Origin: Rhodoferax sp. | GTDB taxonomy: Bacteria; Pseudomonadota; Gammaproteobacteria; Burkholderiales; Burkholderiaceae_C | Length of the DNA stretch: 64,000 nt | Direction: 5' to 3' | Assembly: GCF_028688795.1 (NCBI RefSeq) | Contig: NZ_JAQTXM010000006.1 | Coordinates: 62,001-126,000, forward strand | Shown: piece by piece, positions 33,500 through 41,768 of the stretch | Layout: each line of letters starts with the position of its first letter | How positions within the stretch are numbered: the first letter of the stretch is position 1 | The notes under the pieces: model-generated | Told to the model about the DNA's origin: nothing | Databases searched by the model: none | The model's input: only the letters and a program-made list of their open reading frames with translations | Translations under genes and position numbers: made by a program

Positions 33500-35052
33500 T
33501 GCAAGTTCCGCTCATAAAGCGCCCGGTAGCGGGCAAACATGACGTCCTGGGCATAGTAGGCCTCGACCCGCTTGATGCCCGCAACGCTGGCGCTGTGCCA
33601 CGCGGCCTCATCCCCCAGCAAGGCCAGCGCTGCTTGCGCCAAGGCCTCTGGGTCAGCAATACGTACCACCTGGCCAGACGTACCGAACGCGGCATCCTCG
33701 CCGGGCAAGCCGAACACCAATTGTCGGCACGAACCGACGTCGGTAGCCACCGTGGGCACACCGGCGGCGTAGCCCTCAAGAATCACCAGGGGCAGGCCTT
33801 CACTGATGGAGCTCAACACCACCAGCCCGACCTTTGGCAACAGGTCGGTGAGCTTCTGAAAGCCCAAAAACTTGACCGCATCAGTCAGGCCCAATTGCGC
33901 TGCCAGGTCGCGGCACTCCTGCGCGTAGTCGGGAGCTTCTTCCTCGGGCCCGGCTATCCAGGCTTGCGCTTCAGGCAAATGCTTGACCACAGTCACCATG
34001 GCACGAATGAAGGTCTTGATGTCCTTGATGGGCACCACACGCCCGATCAGACACAACACCTTGGGCACCACTGGGGGACGCTGCAAGCGCAGCGCTGCAA
34101 ATCGCGCAACATCCACGCCGTTGGGAATATTGCCCGTGCGCTCAGGCGGTGCGCCATCCTGCAACTGCCGCTGCCGGTTGGCCTCAAACAGCGCAATGAT
34201 GTCGTTGGCCGCCTGATAGGTCACATAGCCCAGATGTTCAAAAAAACGGATCCAGAGTTGGCGGAAATAGCTCACCCGCGATGGATCCCGGTCGAACACA
34301 CTGCGGTTGTCCTTGAGCCACTGCGCCTGGTAGAGGTCAATTTTGCGCTCTTTGACATAAATACCATGCTCGCTGAGCATCAATGGCCGCTGGTTGCGGT
34401 GCTTCAGCAACACCCCCAAGATGCCGGCGTAGCCGGTAGACACCGAGTGGTAGACCCGCGCCTTGGGGCAGCTCAGCGCCACCTCCCGCAAGCGCCAAAA
34501 CGGGGCATGAATGGTTCTGATAGTCCAGAAGTAATCCACAAACGACGGGTCTGTGCTGTGCTTGCGGTAACTCTTCTTGATGTATTCCCAAGAGGCTTTG
34601 CTGTACAAAAACACCTCCTCGCTTAACTTGCCATCAGGGCCGGCCTCGTCCATCAGCTGTGCAAACATGTGCTCGCACTGGGGTGCACGCAGGTTGGTTT
34701 CAAACTGGGTATGAACACTTTCCACCATGGCCATGGTGTCAGCATCTGCCACCACCGGCGCGACCGGGGGCGTGTCATGCTCGCCATAAATATAGGCCAC
34801 CTGCAGGTGCACCAGGTTATCGGGCAGGACATAACGCATGTCGCCATAGTCTTCTGGCCGGCTGCCCAAAAACACGGCACCAAACCGGATGTCCGGGAAG
34901 CCGCGAATGATTTGATTGACCCAGCTCGACACACCACCGGCGACAAAAGGAAACGTGCCCTCCAGCAGCAGCAGCACATCCACGCTGTCCGACGTCGGGT
35001 AACGCGTTTTAGATATGGGGGAGGTATTTACGGTCACGGTAGTTGATCTCAT
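33487..35052 (-). CDS. pelF: Pel polysaccharide glycosyltransferase PelF
   Basis: A GT4-type glycosyltransferase of 521 residues from ATG 35052; a GTG at 35085 would add 11. It shows LLLEGTFPFVAGGVSSWVNQ near the N-terminus, LSEHGIYVKER, NIPNGVDVARF, LIGRVVPIKDIKTFI, and SISEGLPLVILEGYAAG with the E-x7-E-type catalytic pattern. PelF is the soluble enzyme that uses UDP-GalNAc/GlcNAc at the inner-membrane complex. It overlaps pelE by 44 bp and pelG by 13 bp, as in a tightly packed operon. Confidence 0.95.
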   Translation of the reverse strand: MRSTTVTVNTSPISKTRYPTSDSVDVLLLLEGTFPFVAGGVSSWVNQIIRGFPDIRFGAVFLGSRPEDYGDMRYVLPDNLVHLQVAYIYGEHDTPPVAPVVADADTMAMVESVHTQFETNLRAPQCEHMFAQLMDEAGPDGKLSEEVFLYSKASWEYIKKSYRKHSTDPSFVDYFWTIRTIHAPFWRLREVALSCPKARVYHSVSTGYAGILGVLLKHRNQRPLMLSEHGIYVKERKIDLYQAQWLKDNRSVFDRDPSRVSYFRQLWIRFFEHLGYVTYQAANDIIALFEANRQRQLQDGAPPERTGNIPNGVDVARFAALRLQRPPVVPKVLCLIGRVVPIKDIKTFIRAMVTVVKHLPEAQAWIAGPEEEAPDYAQECRDLAAQLGLTDAVKFLGFQKLTDLLPKVGLVVLSSISEGLPLVILEGYAAGVPTVATDVGSCRQLVFGLPGEDAAFGTSGQVVRIADPEALAQAALALLGDEAAWHSASVAGIKRVEAYYAQDVMFARYRALYERNLQWQA

Positions 35053-36049
35053 TGGCTCGCGCGCCCCAAATGTCTTCGACGGCACGGGTGCGCGATGCCA
35101 GATTCAGGGAGGTCAGTTGCGCCATGAGCTGTTTGACTTGTACAAACTCACGGCGCCCAAAGGCAATTTCAGCCAGGTAGGGTAACGCTGATGTTTTGGG
35201 TTGCCCCAAATCCATGGCTCGCAGCATGGCCTGCTCAGCACCCTCTGTATCGCCTAACTCAAGCAGTATCCGGCCCTGCAGAAACACCAGGCCTGACCCG
35301 GTAGGCACGCTCAAGGCCAGCGCCTGGTCTACGTAGGCACGGGCTTGGCGCAGCATGTGCTGGCGCAATTCACCCTGGATCAGGCAGGCGTAAACCAGCT
35401 CCCAGTTCAGCTCCGCCAGACGCCGCAATGAGTCATAGCGTTGCGCGGTGGACAACTGGCGTTTCAGGCGTTCAGATTCGAAGCGGATTTCTTTGGCAAT
35501 TTTTTTCTCTTCGGCGTCCAGCATGCCGAATGCCACCAGGCGCACGTCTTCGGTGGCATCACTCAAAAGCTCCTCCAAAATGGGGTTTGACACTTTGCTG
35601 GGCACCGCTTGCAGGGTCAACAGCGACTGCATGCGAATGCCGCTGGGAACCGCTTCGCTCAATCGGGAACGAATGGCACCTTGGCCGCCGCGGTGCTGGT
35701 CCTTCGACTGCACGTCGTACAGCGGCAGGTCCAGCGACACCGGCACGGCAAACCGGGCATCTTCCACCGGCTTGCGCAAGTTGGCGCGGATCATCACCAG
35801 CAAGCCAATGGCACCGATCACCGGCGCTACAAAAGCAAAGGAGAACATCAGGAGCGTCACGGGCAGCCTGGGGTGGTGAAAGCGCCGTGGCAGCATCACG
35901 TAGGTCGCCAAGCCAGCCACAACACTAACCAAGGCGTGCGCGAGCAACACCGCCCAGAAAGCCATCGGCGAAGTCGACAAGACCATGGGACTCAACAAAA
36001 GCCCGATGTCGGCCACGACGGCGGACCAGGTCCAGTAAAGCGGGTTCAC
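35009..36049 (-). CDS. pelE: Pel inner-membrane TPR protein PelE
   Basis: A 346-residue protein with two N-terminal membrane helices (about 12-50 and 64-88) followed by a cytoplasmic helical part: charged helices ERLKRQLSTAQRYDSLRRLAELNWE and TPR-like units near 230-320. This is the PelE layout; Pseudomonas PelE is about 329 residues. The start codon is GTG, overlapping the pelD stop codon (GTGA). PelE bridges PelD and PelF/PelG in the synthase complex (known for the family). Confidence 0.88.
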   Translation of the reverse strand: MNPLYWTWSAVVADIGLLLSPMVLSTSPMAFWAVLLAHALVSVVAGLATYVMLPRRFHHPRLPVTLLMFSFAFVAPVIGAIGLLVMIRANLRKPVEDARFAVPVSLDLPLYDVQSKDQHRGGQGAIRSRLSEAVPSGIRMQSLLTLQAVPSKVSNPILEELLSDATEDVRLVAFGMLDAEEKKIAKEIRFESERLKRQLSTAQRYDSLRRLAELNWELVYACLIQGELRQHMLRQARAYVDQALALSVPTGSGLVFLQGRILLELGDTEGAEQAMLRAMDLGQPKTSALPYLAEIAFGRREFVQVKQLMAQLTSLNLASRTRAVEDIWGARANEINYRDRKYLPHI

Positions 36050-37401
36050 GAACGGCCCACCGCCTCAGCCAACTCTGCCAACGGGTCCCGGCTGTCAAAG
36101 TCGATCACCTGCACCTGTATTTTCAAGGTCGCAAAATCGCCCTGAAACCGGCTTTGCAACCACTCTTCCACCCGCAGAAAAAACCCGTCTTTGGCCGAGC
36201 TTGAGGCAAATGGCATCAACACCACCAACACCGGTGCATCCTGTACAAAGGTTTGCCAATACAGGTCCAGACCGCGCTTGATGCGCAAGAACTCAGCCGG
36301 AATTTCATTGCGACGCGGCCCGGTAAAGTGCATCACCACCATGTGACTTGGCAAAGCAACCTTTTGATGCAGCCGCAGCAAACGCGCCAGCTCCTGCGCA
36401 AACAAATAGGGCATGTCGGGCAACTGTTTCTGAATGGTGGCGACACCGCTGGCAGAGCGCAGGTTGTCGGCAAAATAACCCAGCATGACCAACATCATTT
36501 GCAGGTTTTCATTTGTCAATGCAAAAAAGGGCATGCGGGTCACGGCCAGCACACCAACCAGTTCGCTGTCCCCGGCCACCAGGGGCGCCACCACCAGCTG
36601 GGAGGTATGACGCTGAAGGCTGGCCTCTTGGTTGGCAATGTGCGCTAGAGCGCCTTTTTCCAGCACCAGTTGCAGCAACTCATCACTGCCCGACATGGCC
36701 ACTGGCTCGCCCAAGCGGGCAATGGATTGGCCCAACACGTAAGACGACCCATGCGGCTCCAGCAAATAGATTTGCGCTGACTCGATGCTCACATACTGCG
36801 ACAGCAGTTGCAGCAAGCCGGTCGAACCAGGCATGGGGTTGTCAGGCGTGGCTTCCGTGGAGAGTAGCCGCAACCTGGCCAAGGCATCACGCAAGGAACC
36901 GGGTCGTGCCAGCATTTCCTGCTCCAGCCGGTCATGCGAAAGGTTCAGCAGCAAATGCCGTTTGGTCAAGCGCGCAAGACGCTCAGACATGTAGAGGTAG
37001 GCCTCTTCCATGCGCTTGTTGCGGTCGCGCCAGACATCGCTGAACTCACCACAAAGCAGCACCGTCAAGCCACCCCCAAAAAGCAGGGCTTCAGGCACGC
37101 CATCGGGCAAGCGGCCGAGTTGCCAAGCCAGCCAGAAATTGGCCACCAGCACACTGAACGACAACAAGCTTGGCAACACGCCATAGCGCAGGGCAACCAA
37201 CACAGGCGCAAAGAAGAGCCAGGGAAAACCTTGCTGCGCCAAAGTGGGGTCGTCTGGTGTGGCCCACCACGCCAGCGCGACAGAGCCTAGGGTAATGACT
37301 GCAATTTCCACCCACTGCATGCGCGTGGTGGTGGCTTCAGGAGCCAACGCCTCACCACCAAAGACAGTCTTCAGCAGCCGGCCAAAAGAAAACTGCGCCA
37401 T
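36046..37401 (-). CDS. pelD: c-di-GMP receptor PelD
   Basis: Starting at ATG 37401 gives 451 residues, the normal PelD length. Four hydrophobic segments occupy about 28-120, followed by a short coiled stretch (122-165), a GAF domain (about 175-320) and a degenerate GGDEF domain. The I-site is intact: R376-G-L-D379, with Arg410 at the spacing of the third arginine of the Pseudomonas c-di-GMP site. PelD therefore probably switches Pel synthesis on when c-di-GMP binds. It starts 8 bp after pelC. An earlier in-frame start would overlap pelC and precede the membrane region with unrelated residues. Confidence 0.95.
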   Translation of the reverse strand: MAQFSFGRLLKTVFGGEALAPEATTTRMQWVEIAVITLGSVALAWWATPDDPTLAQQGFPWLFFAPVLVALRYGVLPSLLSFSVLVANFWLAWQLGRLPDGVPEALLFGGGLTVLLCGEFSDVWRDRNKRMEEAYLYMSERLARLTKRHLLLNLSHDRLEQEMLARPGSLRDALARLRLLSTEATPDNPMPGSTGLLQLLSQYVSIESAQIYLLEPHGSSYVLGQSIARLGEPVAMSGSDELLQLVLEKGALAHIANQEASLQRHTSQLVVAPLVAGDSELVGVLAVTRMPFFALTNENLQMMLVMLGYFADNLRSASGVATIQKQLPDMPYLFAQELARLLRLHQKVALPSHMVVMHFTGPRRNEIPAEFLRIKRGLDLYWQTFVQDAPVLVVLMPFASSSAKDGFFLRVEEWLQSRFQGDFATLKIQVQVIDFDSRDPLAELAEAVGRS

Positions 37402-37409
37402 GTGTTTGG

Positions 37410-37958
37410 CTATTTCGCAGCGGCGGACGATGCCAGAGGAATGGTGTTCAACATCTCGGCCAACACCGTCTGTGCGACGGCAGACAGCGCTTCGCGGCTC
37501 CAGCCGCTTTTGGCACCAGATGCGCTCCACGCCACCTCACCCGAGGACAAATCCAGCACCTTCAAGGCGATGCCAACGGCAGGTTCACCGTCTATGCCCA
37601 CCTTATAACGCCACTCCTGCACGCTGCCGAGCACGGCATACCGCGCGCCCTGACCCCGTGCCCATGCCTGGGCTTCTTCGGTCACCTTGCGCTCGGTGGG
37701 CTCAAACAGGCTGTCGCGCGACAGGCTGGCGGGGTAATGCTGCACACCCAGAATGCCGCGCGTGCGTAACTGGTGCTCAACCATGGCCTCGGCCGAAAGC
37801 CCTGCCTGCGGCGTGTCGGTGTTGTTGGCAATCGGCAGCAGCACCCACTTTGCCGCCGGGTCAAGCGGCTCGCGCTTAGCTGACGATTGAATAGATGTGG
37901 CACACCCTGACAACACCAGCATGCACAGCCCGAGCCAGAAATACTTTAAAAATGTCAT
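37410..37958 (-). CDS. pelC: Pel outer-membrane lipoprotein PelC
   Basis: From ATG 37958 the product is 182 residues with a lipoprotein signal ending LSGC. The mature domain has the alpha/beta pattern of PelC (KWVLLPIANNTDTPQAGLSAEAMVEHQLRTRG cut here into shorter blocks WVLLPIANNT and AEAMVEHQLRTRG, then GARYAVLGSVQEWRYKVGID). PelC forms a ring at the periplasmic side of the outer membrane that guides the cationic polymer to PelB. It lies 10 bp after the large PelB gene; in-frame codons further upstream overlap PelB and are not used. Confidence 0.9.
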   Translation of the reverse strand: MTFLKYFWLGLCMLVLSGCATSIQSSAKREPLDPAAKWVLLPIANNTDTPQAGLSAEAMVEHQLRTRGILGVQHYPASLSRDSLFEPTERKVTEEAQAWARGQGARYAVLGSVQEWRYKVGIDGEPAVGIALKVLDLSSGEVAWSASGAKSGWSREALSAVAQTVLAEMLNTIPLASSAAAK

Positions 37959-37968
37959 GATAAAAGTC

Positions 37969-40905
37969 CTAAAAATACCGCCGGTAACGCACCGCCAGCG
38001 AGTTGGTTGGCGAACTGCCGGGTTGTGCGCCGTCGCCATTTTGCAGTTGCAGCAACAAATGATCTTCCCCTGTGACTGACCCCGCCAGCCCAAAAATGCG
38101 GTTCAAGCCTAAGCCATTCAACGTATTATGGTTGAGGCAAAGGTCAAAAAATGGGCGCCAGGCGCGTGTGTAAGTGGTTTGCAGATTTTGACCCGCAAGG
38201 TTTTCGCCCATGCCCCAGCAAGCGCCCCAAGTGGTGCTGCTGTCGGGAATGAAGTAGGTGGCCTGGTCCGCTGGGTTTAGATCTCGAATAACAGCATTCA
38301 CAAAATCTGCAGGCAGGCGCGCCGCTAACCCTTGGCTGTAGGAGCTTGGCCGTGAAAACAGCTGCCGGGTCAAAAATGCCCGCAGCCGCCAGTCTGGGTA
38401 TTCGGTGCGAATGCGGTAGCCAAATTCCATGTCAAGCATCCTGCCGTTGCCTAATTCGTCGCCAAACTGGGTGAAATAGCGCGAGTAACGCGGTGCAATC
38501 CTGAAGTATTCCCGCTTGCCCAAGGTGTAATTTGCGGCACCATACACGCTGTTTTCATAGCCTGCCACTTGCATCGGCAAGCTCACCGTGGACTCGGTTC
38601 TGAAATCGACGCCCCCCTCAAGGTTCAGGCGCCCACCCAATTGAACACTCTGCTGCAGGCGAAAACTCATCAGACCGTTCAGCTCATCACGCCGGGCAAT
38701 CGTCAAGCTGGTGTCGCCTCGCTCACCCAACCAGCGCGCCTGCACGCTGGCCAGGCGGTCTGTCGCTGGGCTGAGCGCCTGTAACAACGGGTCGACCCCA
38801 GTCTGCTGCAGGCGTGAGCCGCTCAAGGTCAGATGCAGTTTGGGGTTGATCACCAGCCGGGTCTCAAATCGCAGGCCATGGCTATTCAAGCCACCTTGAT
38901 GCGCCACACCCAGGCCCAGCTGCACATAGTTGGCGTGTCCGGGCACGTGCTGGCGATAGCGGTCATATAAGGGCTCGTCGTCTTGTTGCGACATGCCTTT
39001 GAAAGCCATGTCAACGGCTTGCTGAACATGACCCAGCGCATACGCTGTGTCGTAGCGGTTGTAGATCGGCAGCGCCTCGCCGTGGCGCGTCAGCAACCGG
39101 TCCATGGTTTGGGTTTCGTGAAGTTGCAACGCAGTCTGGCTGTCGCCCCAAAGCGGCGGTGCCAACTGGCTCTGGCGGGCATAACGCGACCACATCCAGG
39201 CGCGCGCGTTGTTGAACTGCTCTTTCACAATCGCCCAGCCCAGCACCAGCACGGCTGTTTGCTCGGTGGCCGGTGCATCTGGCAAGCCACGCATCTGGCT
39301 GACCCATTGACGCACCAAGGCCTGACCCGCATCGCCCGGCTGGTCCATCAGCCGCAACCGCGCCAGCGCCAGCAATTCCGAGCTTTGCATGGCCGCCTGA
39401 GCAGGCTGGGCCTGAGGGTATTTCTGTTTGAGTTGTAGCCAGGCATGTCGTCGCATGCGGTCAGCCATGCCACGCTGGTCGGTGCGATCCAGGGCATCGG
39501 CGTAGTTCAACAGCATCAGGGGGTCGTTGGGGTTTTGCGCCGCTGCCTTGGCGTACCAAAAAACAGCCTCGCGATGACGCTCCAGAGCCTGGCTTGCCGC
39601 CGCAAAAGCTTGCCAAAATGCCGGGTCTGCCGCCGCTTGTGCACCATATTCGCGCATCAGTGCAGGCAACAACTCAACACGCTGGCCGTCGATCAAAAAC
39701 CACAAGTTTGCCAGCACCACCTCTGCGCTTTTGGGCGCTTGTTTCAGTGCCTGACGGTAGTCTGTCCATGCCAACTCCGATTTCTTCTGACGCTGGTAGA
39801 ACTGCGCGCGCAACATCAAAAACCGCGTGTCTTTGGACAGCGCTTCTGTGGCCGTGCCACCCAACTCAGCATACAGGCGGGATTGCGCTGCCATGTCGCC
39901 CAACTCCGCATAGACACCCAAAGCCAATAAGAGTTGATCTACCGCTCCGAAGCGCTTATACGCCTGAAACGCAAGGTCAGCAGCCTGCGCCGGGTGCTCC
40001 TGGCGCACCAGAAAAATCAACCGATACCAGTCCTCAAGCGTTGCCTCGGGCTGGCCCACATACTGCGCATAAGCCGCTTTCGCCGCGTCGTAAGCACCCG
40101 CCTCCCAAGCCACTTGGCCCAAAAGATGCCAGTAGGCCATCGCCTGAGCCGGCACCTGATGCTGATGAGCCTGCAGCAAAGCCAGGGCGTCCTGCATCTT
40201 GTCCCGCCGAATCATGAGCACCACGGCCCTGAGCGTCACATCCATCGAAAACGGCTGCATATTTGCGCGCTGGGTATACAGGCGCTGGGCCCGATCATCT
40301 TCACCGGATCTCTCTGCCAAACGGGCTGAAAACTCCAGCAAATTAGGGTTCTTCCGAGCGGCAAACTGCGCCTCGAAAAACTGGGAGCCTTGCAACGGCT
40401 CCGCAGCCATTTCGTACAAGTTGAACACATCCTGCCACTGCACATCGGTCAATGGCTGCTGCTTGGCCAGCTCTGCCCAAGCCTGCAATGCCAGCATTGG
40501 CTGATCTGCCAAAGGTGCTAAACGAATCACCGCCTGCAATGTGTCTTCGGTTCGGTCACCCAGGGCAAACAAAGCCAGCCACTGTTGCGCGGCCACCTCG
40601 GGCCGTTTTGTCCAGTCACTCACCTGCGCTAATTTGCGCCGCCATTGGCGGTCGTTGGGCAACACCTGCACCGCCCGCTGCGCCACCAGAAAAGCGCGCT
40701 GTAAATCACCTGCACCCAGCAACACGTCGAAGGCCAAAGAGAAGTCCTGCGGTTCAAAGGGACGCAGCGACTCCGTTGCGTCGGCGGTTGCTGCAAGGGG
40801 TGCAAGCGGCGGTGCTGCCTGAGCCAACTGCATCGAACTGATCGGCCAGACCAGTGCCAGCAGCGGCAGCCATCCACGCAAGTTCATCAACGCCGAGCCT
40901 CTCAT
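37969..40905 (-). CDS. pelB: PelB, C-terminal part: TPR scaffold and outer-membrane porin
   Basis: A 978-residue protein with its own signal peptide (NLRGWLPLLALVWPISSMQLAQA), a long helical TPR region (about 60-640, for example AYWHLLGQVAWEAGAYDAAK) and a C-terminal beta-barrel (about 680-978) ending RYRRYF. This corresponds to the periplasmic and barrel parts of PelB, which in Pseudomonas is one chain of about 1190 residues. Here the N-terminal part is a separate gene; the ATG of this gene overlaps its TGA (ATGA). A second Met at 40887 is an alternative start right before the signal peptide. It exports Pel through the outer membrane. Confidence 0.92.
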   Translation of the reverse strand: MRGSALMNLRGWLPLLALVWPISSMQLAQAAPPLAPLAATADATESLRPFEPQDFSLAFDVLLGAGDLQRAFLVAQRAVQVLPNDRQWRRKLAQVSDWTKRPEVAAQQWLALFALGDRTEDTLQAVIRLAPLADQPMLALQAWAELAKQQPLTDVQWQDVFNLYEMAAEPLQGSQFFEAQFAARKNPNLLEFSARLAERSGEDDRAQRLYTQRANMQPFSMDVTLRAVVLMIRRDKMQDALALLQAHQHQVPAQAMAYWHLLGQVAWEAGAYDAAKAAYAQYVGQPEATLEDWYRLIFLVRQEHPAQAADLAFQAYKRFGAVDQLLLALGVYAELGDMAAQSRLYAELGGTATEALSKDTRFLMLRAQFYQRQKKSELAWTDYRQALKQAPKSAEVVLANLWFLIDGQRVELLPALMREYGAQAAADPAFWQAFAAASQALERHREAVFWYAKAAAQNPNDPLMLLNYADALDRTDQRGMADRMRRHAWLQLKQKYPQAQPAQAAMQSSELLALARLRLMDQPGDAGQALVRQWVSQMRGLPDAPATEQTAVLVLGWAIVKEQFNNARAWMWSRYARQSQLAPPLWGDSQTALQLHETQTMDRLLTRHGEALPIYNRYDTAYALGHVQQAVDMAFKGMSQQDDEPLYDRYRQHVPGHANYVQLGLGVAHQGGLNSHGLRFETRLVINPKLHLTLSGSRLQQTGVDPLLQALSPATDRLASVQARWLGERGDTSLTIARRDELNGLMSFRLQQSVQLGGRLNLEGGVDFRTESTVSLPMQVAGYENSVYGAANYTLGKREYFRIAPRYSRYFTQFGDELGNGRMLDMEFGYRIRTEYPDWRLRAFLTRQLFSRPSSYSQGLAARLPADFVNAVIRDLNPADQATYFIPDSSTTWGACWGMGENLAGQNLQTTYTRAWRPFFDLCLNHNTLNGLGLNRIFGLAGSVTGEDHLLLQLQNGDGAQPGSSPTNSLAVRYRRYF

Positions 40906-41768
40906 CTGAACACCAGCCGGCGCGCGTAGTCTGCAGCCGCCACCGGGTCACCGGCCGACATGGCCGTGCGCGACAAAAATCGCAAGGTTTGCGGGTCATC
41001 TGCCAGATCGCCCAACCGTGATCGGGCTTCCTCCATGGCTTGCTTGAACAGGCTGGCAGCCATCAGCGTGCTAACACCGCGCTGGAACAAGCGGCGCGAT
41101 TCTTCGACAGACTCAGCCAGCTCACGCGCCATGAAGTAGTAAGTGGCTGCGGCTGCGTGTTGCCCGTTGCCCAAGGCCTTGTTACCGTAGCCCTCCAGAA
41201 CACCAACAGACTGCTCAATGTGCAGCTTCCGGTAAAAATCTATCCCAAGCTGAGGCCTGTTCAGCGTGAACGCTTCGTCTCCAAACGCCCGTGCCAAACT
41301 TTCTGGCAGCTCATCGACTTTGGCCGCTTGCATCAAGCTCACAAGACGTGCCGTCAGCTGACTTGCCGCCGCCTTGTCAATGGGTTTGCCCAGCTGATCC
41401 CGATAGGCGCTCAGCAACATGGCACGCGCCTCGTTGCGCTGCCGCACATCGCCGGAGATGGTGAGGTCGAGCACCAAGGACTCCAGCCTGGGGATGTCCA
41501 AGTCAAGCTGCTGCGTTCTGGCCAACAACAAGGCCGCATCCGCATTTTTGGGGTTGCTACGGTAGATGTTTTGCACATAGGACAGTGTCAAATCATCCAG
41601 CGTTTGCTGTTGGTACAACTGCTCAATCAGGGCATTGCGTGGAAAAATGGCCGTCAGTAACGCAACAACCAGCAAGGCCACCATGAGCAGCTGCCAATTG
41701 GCAGCCAGCTCCAGGCGGGCTATTTGGCCGTCAACCCCGGCATATCGCTTCGAGCGGTCTGGCAACAT
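40902..41768 (-). CDS. PelB N-terminal part: membrane-anchored TPR protein
   Basis: From ATG 41768 the product is 288 residues (a TTG at 41783 would add five). It has one membrane helix (about 25-42, LLMVALLVVALLTAIFP), then helical TPR-like repeats (SYVQNIYRSNPKNADAALLLA and similar). This matches the inner-membrane anchored N-terminus of PelB, here encoded separately from the TPR/porin part. It overlaps pelA by 38 bp and the following gene by the four bases ATGA, so the split is a tidy gene boundary, not an obvious sequencing frameshift. Confidence 0.8.
   Translation of the reverse strand: MLPDRSKRYAGVDGQIARLELAANWQLLMVALLVVALLTAIFPRNALIEQLYQQQTLDDLTLSYVQNIYRSNPKNADAALLLARTQQLDLDIPRLESLVLDLTISGDVRQRNEARAMLLSAYRDQLGKPIDKAAASQLTARLVSLMQAAKVDELPESLARAFGDEAFTLNRPQLGIDFYRKLHIEQSVGVLEGYGNKALGNGQHAAAATYYFMARELAESVEESRRLFQRGVSTLMAASLFKQAMEEARSRLGDLADDPQTLRFLSRTAMSAGDPVAAADYARRLVFR

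Noticed and set aside
40902..40905. PelB split as a sequencing frameshift
   Set aside because: The second gene has its own Met and complete signal peptide and a neat ATGA overlap, which a random error would not produce; it still deserves a check in relatives.
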